Assembly (NCBI GenBank): GCA_017505405.1
Contig: JAFVPI010000111.1
Coordinates: 1-64,000, forward strand
DNA: 64,000 nucleotides
Reading direction: 5' to 3'
DNA from: Mogibacterium sp.
GTDB taxonomy: Bacteria > Bacillota > Clostridia > Peptostreptococcales > Anaerovoracaceae
Part shown: piece by piece, positions 46,624-55,822 of the stretch
Numbering within the stretch: position 1 is the stretch's first letter
Layout of the letters: each line of letters starts with the position of its first letter
Made by a program: the position numbers and the translations under genes
Notes under the pieces: model-generated
Databases searched by the model: none
Told to the model about the DNA's origin: nothing
The model's input: only the letters and a program-made list of their open reading frames with translations

Positions 46624-47456
46624 TGCCTGATAGTCAGATGGTCAAGCGATGCATGGAAGCATCAAAAAGAATTAGACGTGACATAATCGACATGACATTT
46701 AATACCGGAAATACCGGTGCACACCTTGGCGGCAGCCTTTCTATGGTTGAATTACTTGCATGTCTATATTCCGGGACGTTACGGTTTAAGGCCGGGGAAC
46801 CGGACTGGGAATACAGAGACCGTGTGATCCTCAGCAAGGGACATGCAGCATTGGCTCTGTATCCTGCTTTGGCAGAGGCCGGAATAATCCCGCGTTCAGA
46901 ATTATCGTCTTTCAAAAAGGATGGAAGCAGAATAGCAGGGCATCCGTCACTAAACGGACTGCCGGGAATAGAATTTGCCAGTGGAAGCCTTGGGCAGGGA
47001 CTGTCACAAGGTGTTGGTACGGCTCTTGCGCTGAAGCGCAAAGAAAACAAGGAGTCTCGGGTGATAGTTTTTCTCGGAGACGGTGAATGTGATGAGGGTT
47101 CTGTCTGGGAGGCCGCAGCAAGTGCAAGCCATTATAACCTGGACAATCTTATAGCTGTCGTTGACATGAATGCTATTCAGTACGACGGCTATACAACGCA
47201 AGTAATGAATATGGCGCCAATGGAAAGCAAGTGGCAATCATTTGGATGGAATGTAACTGTGATTGATGGTCATAATGTTGAAGAGATATTAGACGCATAT
47301 TCTGCAGCTGCCGATCGTCCGCAGGTTATTCTTGCAAAAACAGTCAAGGGAAAAGGCGTTTCCTTTATGGAGAATAACTGGAAATACCATAATGCATCAA
47401 TCACTGGTAAACAATACGAACAGATAATCGCAGAACTGGAGCAGGATAATGATTGA
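46623..47456 (+). CDS. Transketolase, N-terminal (TPP-binding) subunit
   Basis: 277 residues with ATG at 46623. The TPP-binding domain has NTGAHLGGSLSMVELLACLYS, RVILSKGHAALALYPALAEAG, SGSLGQGLSQGVGTALALKRK, and VIVFLGDGECDEGSVWEA ending in LIAVVDMNAIQYDGYT (metal/pyrophosphate motif). It pairs with the C-terminal subunit encoded next, overlapping 8 bases. Split transketolases are common in archaea and Clostridia and also in sugar-modification loci; here the surrounding genes suggest a specialised carboligation rather than the pentose-phosphate pathway. Confidence 0.92.
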   Translation: MPDSQMVKRCMEASKRIRRDIIDMTFNTGNTGAHLGGSLSMVELLACLYSGTLRFKAGEPDWEYRDRVILSKGHAALALYPALAEAGIIPRSELSSFKKDGSRIAGHPSLNGLPGIEFASGSLGQGLSQGVGTALALKRKENKESRVIVFLGDGECDEGSVWEAAASASHYNLDNLIAVVDMNAIQYDGYTTQVMNMAPMESKWQSFGWNVTVIDGHNVEEILDAYSAAADRPQVILAKTVKGKGVSFMENNWKYHNASITGKQYEQIIAELEQDND

Positions 47457-48420
47457 GTTTAACAGAAGAAATATACGGACCTGGTCTCTTCTTGGCCCAA
47501 GCGGAGCAAATGGAGCAGCGTCCTTGGAACTGGCTCAAACCAACCCGGATGTTGTATTTCTTACTGCTGATCTATGCTTCTTTTCCGGCCTTGAAAGGGT
47601 AAAAAATGCATTTCCTGATAAATTATATAATGTAGGAATTGCGGAGCAGAATCTTATAGGCGTTGCAGCCGGCTTAGCAAAAGAAGGCTTTATACCAATA
47701 GCAAATACATATGCAAGCTTTTGCTCTTCCCGCTGTGCTGACCAGGTCAGAGTGAATATGTCATACATGAAGCTCCCGATCAAACTGATTGGACTGACGG
47801 CAGGATATGGAGCGGGCATCCTTGGAGCTACTCATATAAGTATAGAAGATATTTCCGTAATGCGTGCTTTGCCGAATATCGTGGTCATATCACCGGCAGA
47901 CTGCTCGGAAGCCATCAAAGCAATTACAGCCTGTGCTTCAACTCCTGATCCGACATATATCAGACTTACAGGACCTGTAAATACACCTATTGTATACAAG
48001 GAAGACTATGAGTTTGAAATCGGACGCTCTGTGAAACTGATGAGCGGAAAGGATGTATGCATCATTGCATGCGGTTCTATGGTCTATCATTCAATCAAGG
48101 CTGCCGAGCTCCTGAGCAAAGATGGGATAAGCTGTTCAGTAATCAATATGCATACAGTGAAACCCCTTGATACTGAAGCAGTTATTGAAGCAAATAATCA
48201 GCATGACCTGATAGTAACTGCTGAAGAGCACAGCATAAAAGGCGGATTATTCAGTGAAGTTGCCGAATTCCTTTCACAGCAGGGGCTGCACAAACCAATT
48301 TTACCTATTGGAATAAGGGACAGATTTGTTCCTGCCGGAAGCTATGATTATCAGATGAGAGAGAGCGGCCTTACTTCAGAAAACATAAGAATGCAGATAT
48401 TAACAAAGCTAAAAGTATAA
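47449..48420 (+). CDS. Transketolase, C-terminal subunit
   Basis: 323 residues; pyrimidine-binding domain with LGPSGANGAASLELAQTN, TADLCFFSGLERVKNAFP and YNVGIAEQNLIGVAAGLAKEGF (the catalytic Glu that activates TPP), then the C-terminal domain (SVINMHTVKPLDTEAVIEA, EEHSIKGGLFSEVAEF). Overlaps the N-half gene by 8 bases and precedes the acyl carrier protein gene by 15 bases. Together they form one enzyme. Confidence 0.92.
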   Translation: MIEFNRRNIRTWSLLGPSGANGAASLELAQTNPDVVFLTADLCFFSGLERVKNAFPDKLYNVGIAEQNLIGVAAGLAKEGFIPIANTYASFCSSRCADQVRVNMSYMKLPIKLIGLTAGYGAGILGATHISIEDISVMRALPNIVVISPADCSEAIKAITACASTPDPTYIRLTGPVNTPIVYKEDYEFEIGRSVKLMSGKDVCIIACGSMVYHSIKAAELLSKDGISCSVINMHTVKPLDTEAVIEANNQHDLIVTAEEHSIKGGLFSEVAEFLSQQGLHKPILPIGIRDRFVPAGSYDYQMRESGLTSENIRMQILTKLKV

Positions 48421-48435
48421 CAGGAGGCATTACTA

Positions 48436-48678
48436 ATGACAAATATCGAAAAATACAACAATGCATTTATGGAGTCTTTCGAAATAAGTGCGGAAGATCT
48501 GCCCGGACTTAAATATCAGGATATCGATACATGGGATTCCGTTGGTCATATGACCCTGATTGCTGCTTTAGAAGAAGCATTTGACATTATGATGGATACA
48601 GACGATATTATCGACCTCAGTTCATATGAAAAAGGGCAGGAGATATTATCAAAAGAAGAATACGGAGTTGAGTTTTAA
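48436..48678 (+). CDS. Acyl carrier protein
   Basis: An 80-residue acidic protein with the phosphopantetheine site in DTWDSVGHMTLIAALEEAFD, which is the four-helix ACP pattern. A good AGGAGG-type ribosome-binding site precedes the ATG. The stop overlaps the start of the ligase by one base (TAATG). It is a specialised ACP, since it lies in a polysaccharide locus between a transketolase and an AMP-ligase rather than with fab genes. Confidence 0.93.
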   Translation: MTNIEKYNNAFMESFEISAEDLPGLKYQDIDTWDSVGHMTLIAALEEAFDIMMDTDDIIDLSSYEKGQEILSKEEYGVEF

Positions 48679-50105
48679 TGAACAATATTTGGGAGCTCAA
48701 TAAGTACGGTTCTTCACTGGCGCTGATTGGAGAATCCGGAGAGCATATTACTTATAATGAACTGGAATCGGAAGGTGAAGCATTGGCACAGGCTGTAGGA
48801 AGAAGATGCCTTGCTTTCATTCTCTGTAAAAATGAGATCGGATCTGTTATAGGGTACACCGGATTCTTAAATAATGGTATCGTCCCGGCTATGTTAAACA
48901 GTCATCTTGACAAAGACTTGCTAAATAATTTGATTGAAAAATATAAGCCGGACTATATATGGGCACCTGCAGAAGAGCATGCAGAATTTCCTGATATGGA
49001 GATAAAGTATGCTTCGCATGAATACATTTTGCTCGAAACAGGATATAAAGCAGAGTATGCCCTTAACGAAAAATTAGCATTGCTTCTGACAACATCGGGG
49101 TCAACAGGATCTCCGAAATTCGTACGCCAGTCATATGTAAATATTCTGAATAATGCAGAATCAATAGTTGAATATCTCCAGCTGAGCAGCAGTGAGCGGC
49201 CTATTACTACTTTACCTATGAATTATACTTATGGTCTCTCGATCATTAATTCACACCTGCTTGTCGGAGCTACATTACTGCTGACCGAAAAGACGCTGAT
49301 GCAGAAGGAGTTCTGGACATTTTTCAAAGAAGAGAATGCGACATCCTTTGGCGGCGTGCCTTACACATATGAGATGCTGGACAAGCTCCGCTTTTACCGC
49401 ATGAAACTGCCGTCGCTTCGGTCCATGACACAGGCCGGGGGCAAATTATTGCCGGAACTGCAGGAGAAGTTTGCAGTATTTGCTAAAGAGAAGGGTATAA
49501 AGTTCTTTGTTATGTACGGGCAATGTGAAGCAACTGCCCGTATGGGGTATTTACCTCCCGATAAGGCTACGGAAAAGAAGGGCTCAATGGGTATCCCTAT
49601 TCCCGGCGGTAAGTTCAGGATCATAGATGATAAAGATACTGAGATCAGATCTCCATATATAGCCGGAGAGCTGGTATATGAGGGACCAAATGTAACTCTG
49701 GGATACGCAGAATGCGGAGAAGACCTGATCAAAGGAGATGAAAATTCCGGCATATTATTTACCGGTGATATGGCACAGTTTGATGAAGACGGGTTTTATT
49801 ATATAGTTGGCCGGAAAAAACGGTTCCTGAAGATATATGGAAACAGAGTTAATCTGGATGAGATGGATCAGATGATCAAGGCGGAGTTTTCAGTAGATGT
49901 GGCAACGACCGGTACGGACGATCATCTTTATATAATAACAACGTCGTCTGAATACAGCGATGCCATACGGGATTTTGTGATAGCAAAGACAAAGCTGAAC
50001 CCGGCTGCTTTCAAAACAATTGTTATAGACAGCATACCGCACAATGAATCCGGAAAGGTTCTTTATAATGAACTGAAGAAGTATTATCAGGAGACCATGT
50101 CATGA
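48678..50105 (+). CDS. AMP-forming acyl (carrier-protein) ligase
   Basis: 475-residue ANL-superfamily adenylating enzyme. Motifs: A3 LLTTSGSTGSPKFVRQS (P-loop), A5 MYGQCEATARMGYLPPD, A7 LFTGDMAQFDEDGFYYIVGRKK, A8 LKIYGNRVNLDEMDQ and A10 PHNESGKVLYNEL (catalytic Lys). It probably activates a carboxylic acid and loads it on the adjacent ACP. Substrate cannot be deduced. It overlaps LuxE-like gene by 4 bases (ATGTCATGA). Confidence 0.9.
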   Translation: MNNIWELNKYGSSLALIGESGEHITYNELESEGEALAQAVGRRCLAFILCKNEIGSVIGYTGFLNNGIVPAMLNSHLDKDLLNNLIEKYKPDYIWAPAEEHAEFPDMEIKYASHEYILLETGYKAEYALNEKLALLLTTSGSTGSPKFVRQSYVNILNNAESIVEYLQLSSSERPITTLPMNYTYGLSIINSHLLVGATLLLTEKTLMQKEFWTFFKEENATSFGGVPYTYEMLDKLRFYRMKLPSLRSMTQAGGKLLPELQEKFAVFAKEKGIKFFVMYGQCEATARMGYLPPDKATEKKGSMGIPIPGGKFRIIDDKDTEIRSPYIAGELVYEGPNVTLGYAECGEDLIKGDENSGILFTGDMAQFDEDGFYYIVGRKKRFLKIYGNRVNLDEMDQMIKAEFSVDVATTGTDDHLYIITTSSEYSDAIRDFVIAKTKLNPAAFKTIVIDSIPHNESGKVLYNELKKYYQETMS

Positions 50106-51193
50106 CATTTGATGAGTTATTAACGATTCCTCCGTATTCCCTGGATCATACACAAAAGGCAGAGATGCTTACCGAAAGATTAGGGGATCTCACAAGACTG
50201 CACAAAGACAAGTGTGAAGAATATGCGAGGATCCTCGAAGGATTATCATTTGACTGTGCAGATATTGATTCGTATCTTGATATACCTTTTTTACCGGTAC
50301 GGCTCTTCAAGGAACGCTCCCTGAAGTCGGTTTCCGATGATGAAATCGTAAAAACAATGACATCATCAGGCACCACAGGACAGAGTGTAAGCCGTATATA
50401 TCTTGATAGAAGAACGGCTTCATATCAGCAAAAAACAATGGTAAAAATAGTATCCGACTTTACCGGATCTTCCCGTATGCCAATGATAATCCTGGACTGT
50501 CCGAGTGTAGTCAAGAACAGAGCAATGTTTTCTGCAAGAGGAGCAGGCATTCTGGGCTTCTCCTTATTTGGATCAAAAAAGATATATGCTCTGGATGATG
50601 ACATGAAACTTGATGTAGAAGGGATCAAGGCTTTTTTAGAGCAGTATTCTGATCAGAAAATTCTGCTTTTCGGATTCACTTTCATGATCTGGCAGCATTT
50701 TTACAAGGAAATGAAAAAGCTCAAAAATGAAGGAATCACCTTCGATCTTTCCAACGCGGTTCTGATCCATGGCGGAGGATGGAAAAAGCTTGCCTCAGAA
50801 GCAGTCAGTTCTGAACAGTTTAAAGCCAGTCTTCATGATGTATGCGGATTATCAGAGATACATGACTATTATGGGATGGTAGAGCAAACAGGATGCATCT
50901 ACATGGAATGTGAATGCGGACATCTTCATACAAGCATATTCTCAGATGTGATCACCCGCAGACCGTATGATTTTTCCGTATGCGATGTGGGAGAAAAAGG
51001 AATAGTTCAAGTGGTTTCTACAATTCCAGAATCCTACCCGGGCCATAGCCTCCTGACAGAAGATGAAGGGATTGTTCTTGGGGAAGATGACTGCCCATGC
51101 GGACGAAAAGGTAAGTACTTCAAAATCATAGGAAGATTAAAAAATGCGGAGATTAGGGGGTGCAGCGACACTTATGCAGATAAATTCAAATAG
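50102..51193 (+). CDS. LuxE-like acyl-protein synthetase
   Basis: 363 residues. LuxE and PaaK relatives activate fatty acids and pass the acyl group to an acceptor cysteine or to LuxC. Visible are FLPVRLFKERSLKSVSDDEI, TMTSSGTTGQSVSRIYLDRR, and HGGGWKKL with a following YYGMVEQTGCIYMEC, the LuxE signature region with Cys residues. It partners the LuxC-like gene downstream (overlap 20 bases with its start at 51174). Confidence 0.9.
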   Translation: MTFDELLTIPPYSLDHTQKAEMLTERLGDLTRLHKDKCEEYARILEGLSFDCADIDSYLDIPFLPVRLFKERSLKSVSDDEIVKTMTSSGTTGQSVSRIYLDRRTASYQQKTMVKIVSDFTGSSRMPMIILDCPSVVKNRAMFSARGAGILGFSLFGSKKIYALDDDMKLDVEGIKAFLEQYSDQKILLFGFTFMIWQHFYKEMKKLKNEGITFDLSNAVLIHGGGWKKLASEAVSSEQFKASLHDVCGLSEIHDYYGMVEQTGCIYMECECGHLHTSIFSDVITRRPYDFSVCDVGEKGIVQVVSTIPESYPGHSLLTEDEGIVLGEDDCPCGRKGKYFKIIGRLKNAEIRGCSDTYADKFK

Positions 51194-52388
51194 AGAGGTT
51201 CTGAATAAGGTAACTTTCCTGTTAGGCGATTCCGATATTGTTAAAACTGCAGAAAATACTGCACCAAAAGGAATATTTGATGATACTGTTATTTCCTTCC
51301 TGAATGATGTATCCAGAGAAATAATGAAAAATAAAGCTGCGAGGATGTATTCAGATGTTGTAACATTTGCCTTCTGGATCAGAAAAACCTCAATGCTGAA
51401 AATGAAAACGAGGTTTTTTGAAGAATCCGCGCCTTTGCGTTTAGGGAGAGGAATAGCATTCCATATTGCTCCTTCAAATGTACCTGTAAATTTTGCATAT
51501 TCGCTGGTGTCCGGTCTTTTGTGTGGAAATATTAATATTGTCAGAGTACCAAGCAAACAATTTCCACAGGTGGATATATTAGCAGATGCTTTTGCGAAAA
51601 CTCTTGACGATTATGAAGAACTGAAACCATTTGTTGTTTTAGTAAGATACATGAGAGATAAAGAAATCAACGATTTCTTTTCTTCTGTATGTGATGTGAG
51701 AATAGTATGGGGTGGTAATAATACTATAGCAGAATTGAGAAAATCACCTTTACCGCCACGCAGTACGGAAATAACCTTTGCAGACCGTTTTTCTATTGCT
51801 GTCATAGATTCTGATGCATATATGGATTCGGATGACAAACGGGGGATAGCGGAGAATTTTTATAATGATACGTATTTCTCGGATCAAAATGCATGTACAA
51901 GTCCCAGACTGGTTGTATGGATGGGGAGCCGGATCAAAGAGGCCAAAGAGCTGTTCTGGAAAGAAGAGCATGCCCTGGCAGCAAAAAAATATCAGTTCCA
52001 GGACATACAGGGGGTCAATAAGCTGACCACATTTTGCCTGGCTGCCATGGAATTTGACTGCATCCGTAAAGAAGAGGGCGAAGATAATCTGCTGTTCAGG
52101 ATCAATAATGCGGAGATACCTGACGATCTTATGGATTATCGCGATAACAGCGGATATTTTTATGAATATGACTGCAAGGACATCCTGGAACTCAGATCAC
52201 TATGTAATAATATGAGCTGCCAGACGATTGGCTATATTGGTGACAGCAGTTTGTTCGAGCCATTAATAAAATCAGGAATAAAAGGCGTGGACAGAGTTGT
52301 ACCTATAGGCAGAACCATGGACTTTGACCTGATCTGGGACGGATATAATCTTCCTGCTCTGATGACGCGGACTGTAGTAATTGAATAA
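51174..52388 (+). CDS. LuxC-like acyl-CoA/acyl-protein reductase
   Basis: 404 residues with the ATG at 51174; a start at 51144 adds 10 residues of the overlapping LuxE frame. LuxC reduces an activated fatty acyl group with NADPH to the aldehyde. The catalytic Cys is probably that in FSDQNACTSPRLVVWMG. Also seen are FHIAPSNVPVNFAYSLVSGLLCGN and VWGGNNTIAELRKSPLPPRS. With the AMP ligase, ACP and LuxE-like gene this gives an aldehyde-forming unit. Confidence 0.88.
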   Translation: MQINSNREVLNKVTFLLGDSDIVKTAENTAPKGIFDDTVISFLNDVSREIMKNKAARMYSDVVTFAFWIRKTSMLKMKTRFFEESAPLRLGRGIAFHIAPSNVPVNFAYSLVSGLLCGNINIVRVPSKQFPQVDILADAFAKTLDDYEELKPFVVLVRYMRDKEINDFFSSVCDVRIVWGGNNTIAELRKSPLPPRSTEITFADRFSIAVIDSDAYMDSDDKRGIAENFYNDTYFSDQNACTSPRLVVWMGSRIKEAKELFWKEEHALAAKKYQFQDIQGVNKLTTFCLAAMEFDCIRKEEGEDNLLFRINNAEIPDDLMDYRDNSGYFYEYDCKDILELRSLCNNMSCQTIGYIGDSSLFEPLIKSGIKGVDRVVPIGRTMDFDLIWDGYNLPALMTRTVVIE

Positions 52389-52409
52389 AACTCAAAAGGG
52401 AGAAATAAA

Positions 52410-53258
52410 ATGATTCAGATGGACAACTCCAATCCTGATTTAAAGACAATACAGAATGTTTGCCGTAACGTTCTAAGTGAATATATAAAAGTATGTGAAA
52501 AATACGATCTCAGATATTACCTGGCATATGGAACTCTGTTAGGCGCAATACGTCACAAGGGGTATATACCATGGGATGATGACATTGATGTCTGGATGCC
52601 AAGGCCGGACTTTGAGCGCTTCCTTGCAATCGGGCAGGACGAGCTTCCTCAATATGTTGTAGAGTATTACTCGGTTGAAAACAGCAAAGCCTTTTTCCGG
52701 TGGAAGCCGGGCATCTCCATTGAAGACCAGTCATTAAAGGTGGAATTTGATCTTGATGGAGTAAAAAAGGCCGGATATCCGTGGATAGATGTGCTGCCTA
52801 TGGATGGTATGCCAAAAAGTGAACTCGGAAGAAAACTTGACTGCTTCCGGTTCAGAGTATGGTATGGCATAATCAGCTTCCCAAGGGCCGCCAACCAGGG
52901 GGTTCTGGATTTGAATAATAAGTCAAAGGGAAGAAGACTGATTATTGATATCAATGAAAAGCTTAAGATCGGAAAGCATATTGACATTGTAAAGTGCTTT
53001 GATCATATCAAAAGGTTCAGAACAAAATACAAATTCGATGAGTGTGAGTATGTACACGGCTCAACCGGAGTTTATACTGACAAAGCCGTCTTCAGGAGAG
53101 AATGGTTTGACGGCGTCAGATATGGTGAATTTGAAGGCCTGAGAGTCAGGATACCAAGCGGAACAGAACAGATCCTGGAATCGGTTTATGGTGATTATAT
53201 GACTCCGCCGCCTGAGGACAAGAGGACTCAATCACATTTCACGATTCTTACGGAATAA
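52410..53258 (+). CDS. LicD-family phosphotransferase
   Basis: 282-residue nucleotidyltransferase-fold protein. LicD proteins transfer phosphocholine or other phosphodiester-linked groups onto surface polymers. The hallmark YGTLLGAIRHKGYIPWDDDIDV is present, as are YPWIDVLPMDG and RVRIPSGTEQILESVYGDY. AAAGGGAGA precedes the ATG. The substrate (choline, ribitol or other CDP-linked group) cannot be inferred. Confidence 0.92.
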   Translation: MIQMDNSNPDLKTIQNVCRNVLSEYIKVCEKYDLRYYLAYGTLLGAIRHKGYIPWDDDIDVWMPRPDFERFLAIGQDELPQYVVEYYSVENSKAFFRWKPGISIEDQSLKVEFDLDGVKKAGYPWIDVLPMDGMPKSELGRKLDCFRFRVWYGIISFPRAANQGVLDLNNKSKGRRLIIDINEKLKIGKHIDIVKCFDHIKRFRTKYKFDECEYVHGSTGVYTDKAVFRREWFDGVRYGEFEGLRVRIPSGTEQILESVYGDYMTPPPEDKRTQSHFTILTE

Positions 53259-53306
53259 CAGTTCATAATGAGCTCTCTTTAGTTATCCTTTTAAGTAGGA
53301 GATATT

Positions 53307-54776
53307 ATGATTTCGGCTAAAAAACAGCAATTAACAATCTCATTATCATTAATAATGATAGCGTTGATCCTTGGCAGTATATTTGCCTCGGAGTCTCTTG
53401 TTTTGATAATTGCCAGCATTGTTTTCGTATTGATAATAGATTATTCGTTATACTCATTTGAAAAAAATGCATTCCTGTTTTGTTTTCTGATCTGTTTCTT
53501 TACCTATCTGTTGAGCGGACAGTTAGCAGACAGGGTACTGGGGGTATACAATTACAATTTTTCTCAGGAAATAGAGACACATACTGACCTTTGTCTGCTG
53601 ATTAGTCTGGTGGGCTTATTTATTGGTTATTATCTGGTCAACAAAATAACAATAACGATAAATGGGAGAAAACCTAAAGCAGAAATAGATTATGAGGGAT
53701 ATTATTGCAGATCTGCCAGAAAGCTTAGCCGTTATGTGTTCTTTTTCACGTATGCGTTCTTCGTCCTGACTGTTATTGACAAAATCTTATTTGTTTTCAG
53801 ATACGGATACGTTTCGTACTATATTAACTATACGCCTTCAATCAATGCATTGTTTAGAATTCTGGGCGCCATGGCACCATCTGCCTTCTGTATGTTTCTT
53901 GCAACAATGCCAACAAAAAAAGAAGCTAAAGTGCCATTGATAATGTATGTAATGTATTTGCTGCTCACGCTTGGTACAGGGCGAAGGATCAATATGATGA
54001 CAGGTTTTGTATTCCTGTTTGCATATTTTTTATGCAGAAACAGTGTGAATCCTGACAAGGAAAAGCCATGGCTGACAAGGACTGCGTTTATAAGAATTAT
54101 GGTTGCTGTTCCGGTCCTGATCATGCTTATGTACCTGTTTGAGTATATCCGGTCAGATTTCTATGTTGGCAGCTCTGCTGACTATGCCCCGATACTGGGA
54201 TTTTTTGTACGGCAGGGCACATCTATCAATGTAATAAAATTTACCGAGAAGTTCAGCAGCGGTCTTGACCCGGAGGCGAAGTATTCTTTTTACAATACAA
54301 TAAGGTGGTTACAAGGAAGCTTCCTGAATAATCTGCTTGACCTTAATTATGATTTTTATTTTGGATCTCAGAGTGAACTTACAGCACTTCACGGAACAAA
54401 TCTTGCTGACTATGTATCATATAACGCTATGAGAAATACTTATCTCAGAGGCGGAGGCTGGGGAAGCTGCTATATTGCTGAACTCTATGTTGACTTTGGG
54501 TATATGGGCGTTTTCCTCGGAAATGTTTTATACGGAATGCTTTTAGGCGGAGTTCTGAAAAGCATAAGATCAAGAAACAATATTTGGCTTACTGCCTGCG
54601 GTTTTCTTATTGTAGATGCACTCCTTAAGGCTCCAAGGGCTGTATTTGACGGATTCATATGGAACTTCCTTTATTTTTACAACTGGGGTGTAATACTGAT
54701 CGTATTTATTATCACTCAGTATAGTTATCAGCAAAAGCTGAAGATGGAAGAGAATCTTAAACAAATATCGAGATGA
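53307..54776 (+). CDS. Wzy-type polysaccharide polymerase
   Basis: 489 residues with about 12 hydrophobic segments, including LSLIMIALILGSIFASESLVL, FLFCFLICFFTYLL and YVMYLLLTLGTGRRINMMTGF, separated by a large extracellular loop (about 285-370: GSSADYAPILGFFVRQGTSINVI...). This topology and the position match an O-antigen/oligosaccharide-repeat polymerase (EpsG/Wzy class). Sequence conservation in this class is low, so assignment rests on topology and context. It overlaps the next gene by 4 bases. Confidence 0.78.
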   Translation: MISAKKQQLTISLSLIMIALILGSIFASESLVLIIASIVFVLIIDYSLYSFEKNAFLFCFLICFFTYLLSGQLADRVLGVYNYNFSQEIETHTDLCLLISLVGLFIGYYLVNKITITINGRKPKAEIDYEGYYCRSARKLSRYVFFFTYAFFVLTVIDKILFVFRYGYVSYYINYTPSINALFRILGAMAPSAFCMFLATMPTKKEAKVPLIMYVMYLLLTLGTGRRINMMTGFVFLFAYFLCRNSVNPDKEKPWLTRTAFIRIMVAVPVLIMLMYLFEYIRSDFYVGSSADYAPILGFFVRQGTSINVIKFTEKFSSGLDPEAKYSFYNTIRWLQGSFLNNLLDLNYDFYFGSQSELTALHGTNLADYVSYNAMRNTYLRGGGWGSCYIAELYVDFGYMGVFLGNVLYGMLLGGVLKSIRSRNNIWLTACGFLIVDALLKAPRAVFDGFIWNFLYFYNWGVILIVFIITQYSYQQKLKMEENLKQISR

Positions 54777-55822
54777 TAATGATTTCACAGGAGCTTCAAT
54801 TCAGAATGAACACTAAACAGGAAAACATTGATATTGTAATACCTTGGGTAGATCCGACAGATCCCGTCTGGCAGAAGGAACATAAGTTTATGGCGGAGTC
54901 TGAGGGAATTATTATTGCAGACGACAGCGATGCAAGATACAGAGACTGGGACATCATTAAATACTTTTTCAGAAGTGTTGATAAGTGTATGCCATGGGTC
55001 AGGAAAATACATTTTGTAACATATGGACATATTCCTGAGTGGCTCAATACAGAATCAGCTAAACTTCATATTGTTAAGCACTCTGATTTCATACCGAAGG
55101 AATACCTGCCTACATACAGCTCGCATACTATTGAACTCAATATGCACAGAATAGAAGGACTGGCAGAGCAGTTTATTTATTTCAATGATGATATTGTTGT
55201 TCTCAGGAAGCTGAAACCTTCATACTTTTTCAAACATGGATTACCATGTGATTATGCAGTTCTGTATCCTCTTATCAGTGACCACCGGTATTCAGCGATG
55301 GATATCGCGCTTACGGATATAGAGATAGTAAACGATTACTATTCCCCGCGCGAATCAATAAAAAGCAACCCTCTGAAATGGTTTAATCCTAAATATGGAG
55401 TGCATAATCTGCAAAATTTCTTTATGCTCCCTTGGCCAAGGTTTTCTCATCTTTATGGAAAGCATTTATGCAATTCCTTTTTAAAAACTACATTCGAGGA
55501 AGTATGGTCAAAAGAGCAGGAAGTGCTGAACGACACATGCTCGCATCATTTTAGAACAAAACGCGACATCAATCAGTGGGTCATGCGGGAGTGGCAGCTT
55601 GCAAAAGGCTCTTTTTATCCGACCAGCCCTAAAAGAGGCCAGTATTATGGAATAAAAAATAACAACAGTATCTTACTGGATGATATCAGAAAACGGAAAT
55701 ATAAGATCGTCTGTATCAATGATAATAATGCTGAGCCGATAATTGATTTTGAGAAAACAAAAAAGGAAATAACAGACGCACTTGAAGATGTTTTCCCTGA
55801 AAAATCATCATTTGAAAAGTAA
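54773..55822 (+). CDS. Stealth-family sugar-phosphate transferase
   Basis: 349 residues. Stealth proteins (including CapZ-type hexose-1-phosphoryltransferases) build phosphodiester-linked capsules. Conserved regions CR1 (IDIVIPWVDPTDPVW), CR2 (RYRDWDIIKYFFRSVDKCMPWVRKIHFVTYG ... LPTYSSHTIELNMHRIEGLAEQFIYFNDDIVVLRKL) and the later CR3/CR4-like stretches (HHFRTKRDINQW) are clear. An internal ATG at residue 12 is a possible start. It overlaps both neighbours, Wzy upstream and the PIG-L gene downstream (TAATG). Confidence 0.92.
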   Translation: MIMISQELQFRMNTKQENIDIVIPWVDPTDPVWQKEHKFMAESEGIIIADDSDARYRDWDIIKYFFRSVDKCMPWVRKIHFVTYGHIPEWLNTESAKLHIVKHSDFIPKEYLPTYSSHTIELNMHRIEGLAEQFIYFNDDIVVLRKLKPSYFFKHGLPCDYAVLYPLISDHRYSAMDIALTDIEIVNDYYSPRESIKSNPLKWFNPKYGVHNLQNFFMLPWPRFSHLYGKHLCNSFLKTTFEEVWSKEQEVLNDTCSHHFRTKRDINQWVMREWQLAKGSFYPTSPKRGQYYGIKNNNSILLDDIRKRKYKIVCINDNNAEPIIDFEKTKKEITDALEDVFPEKSSFEK

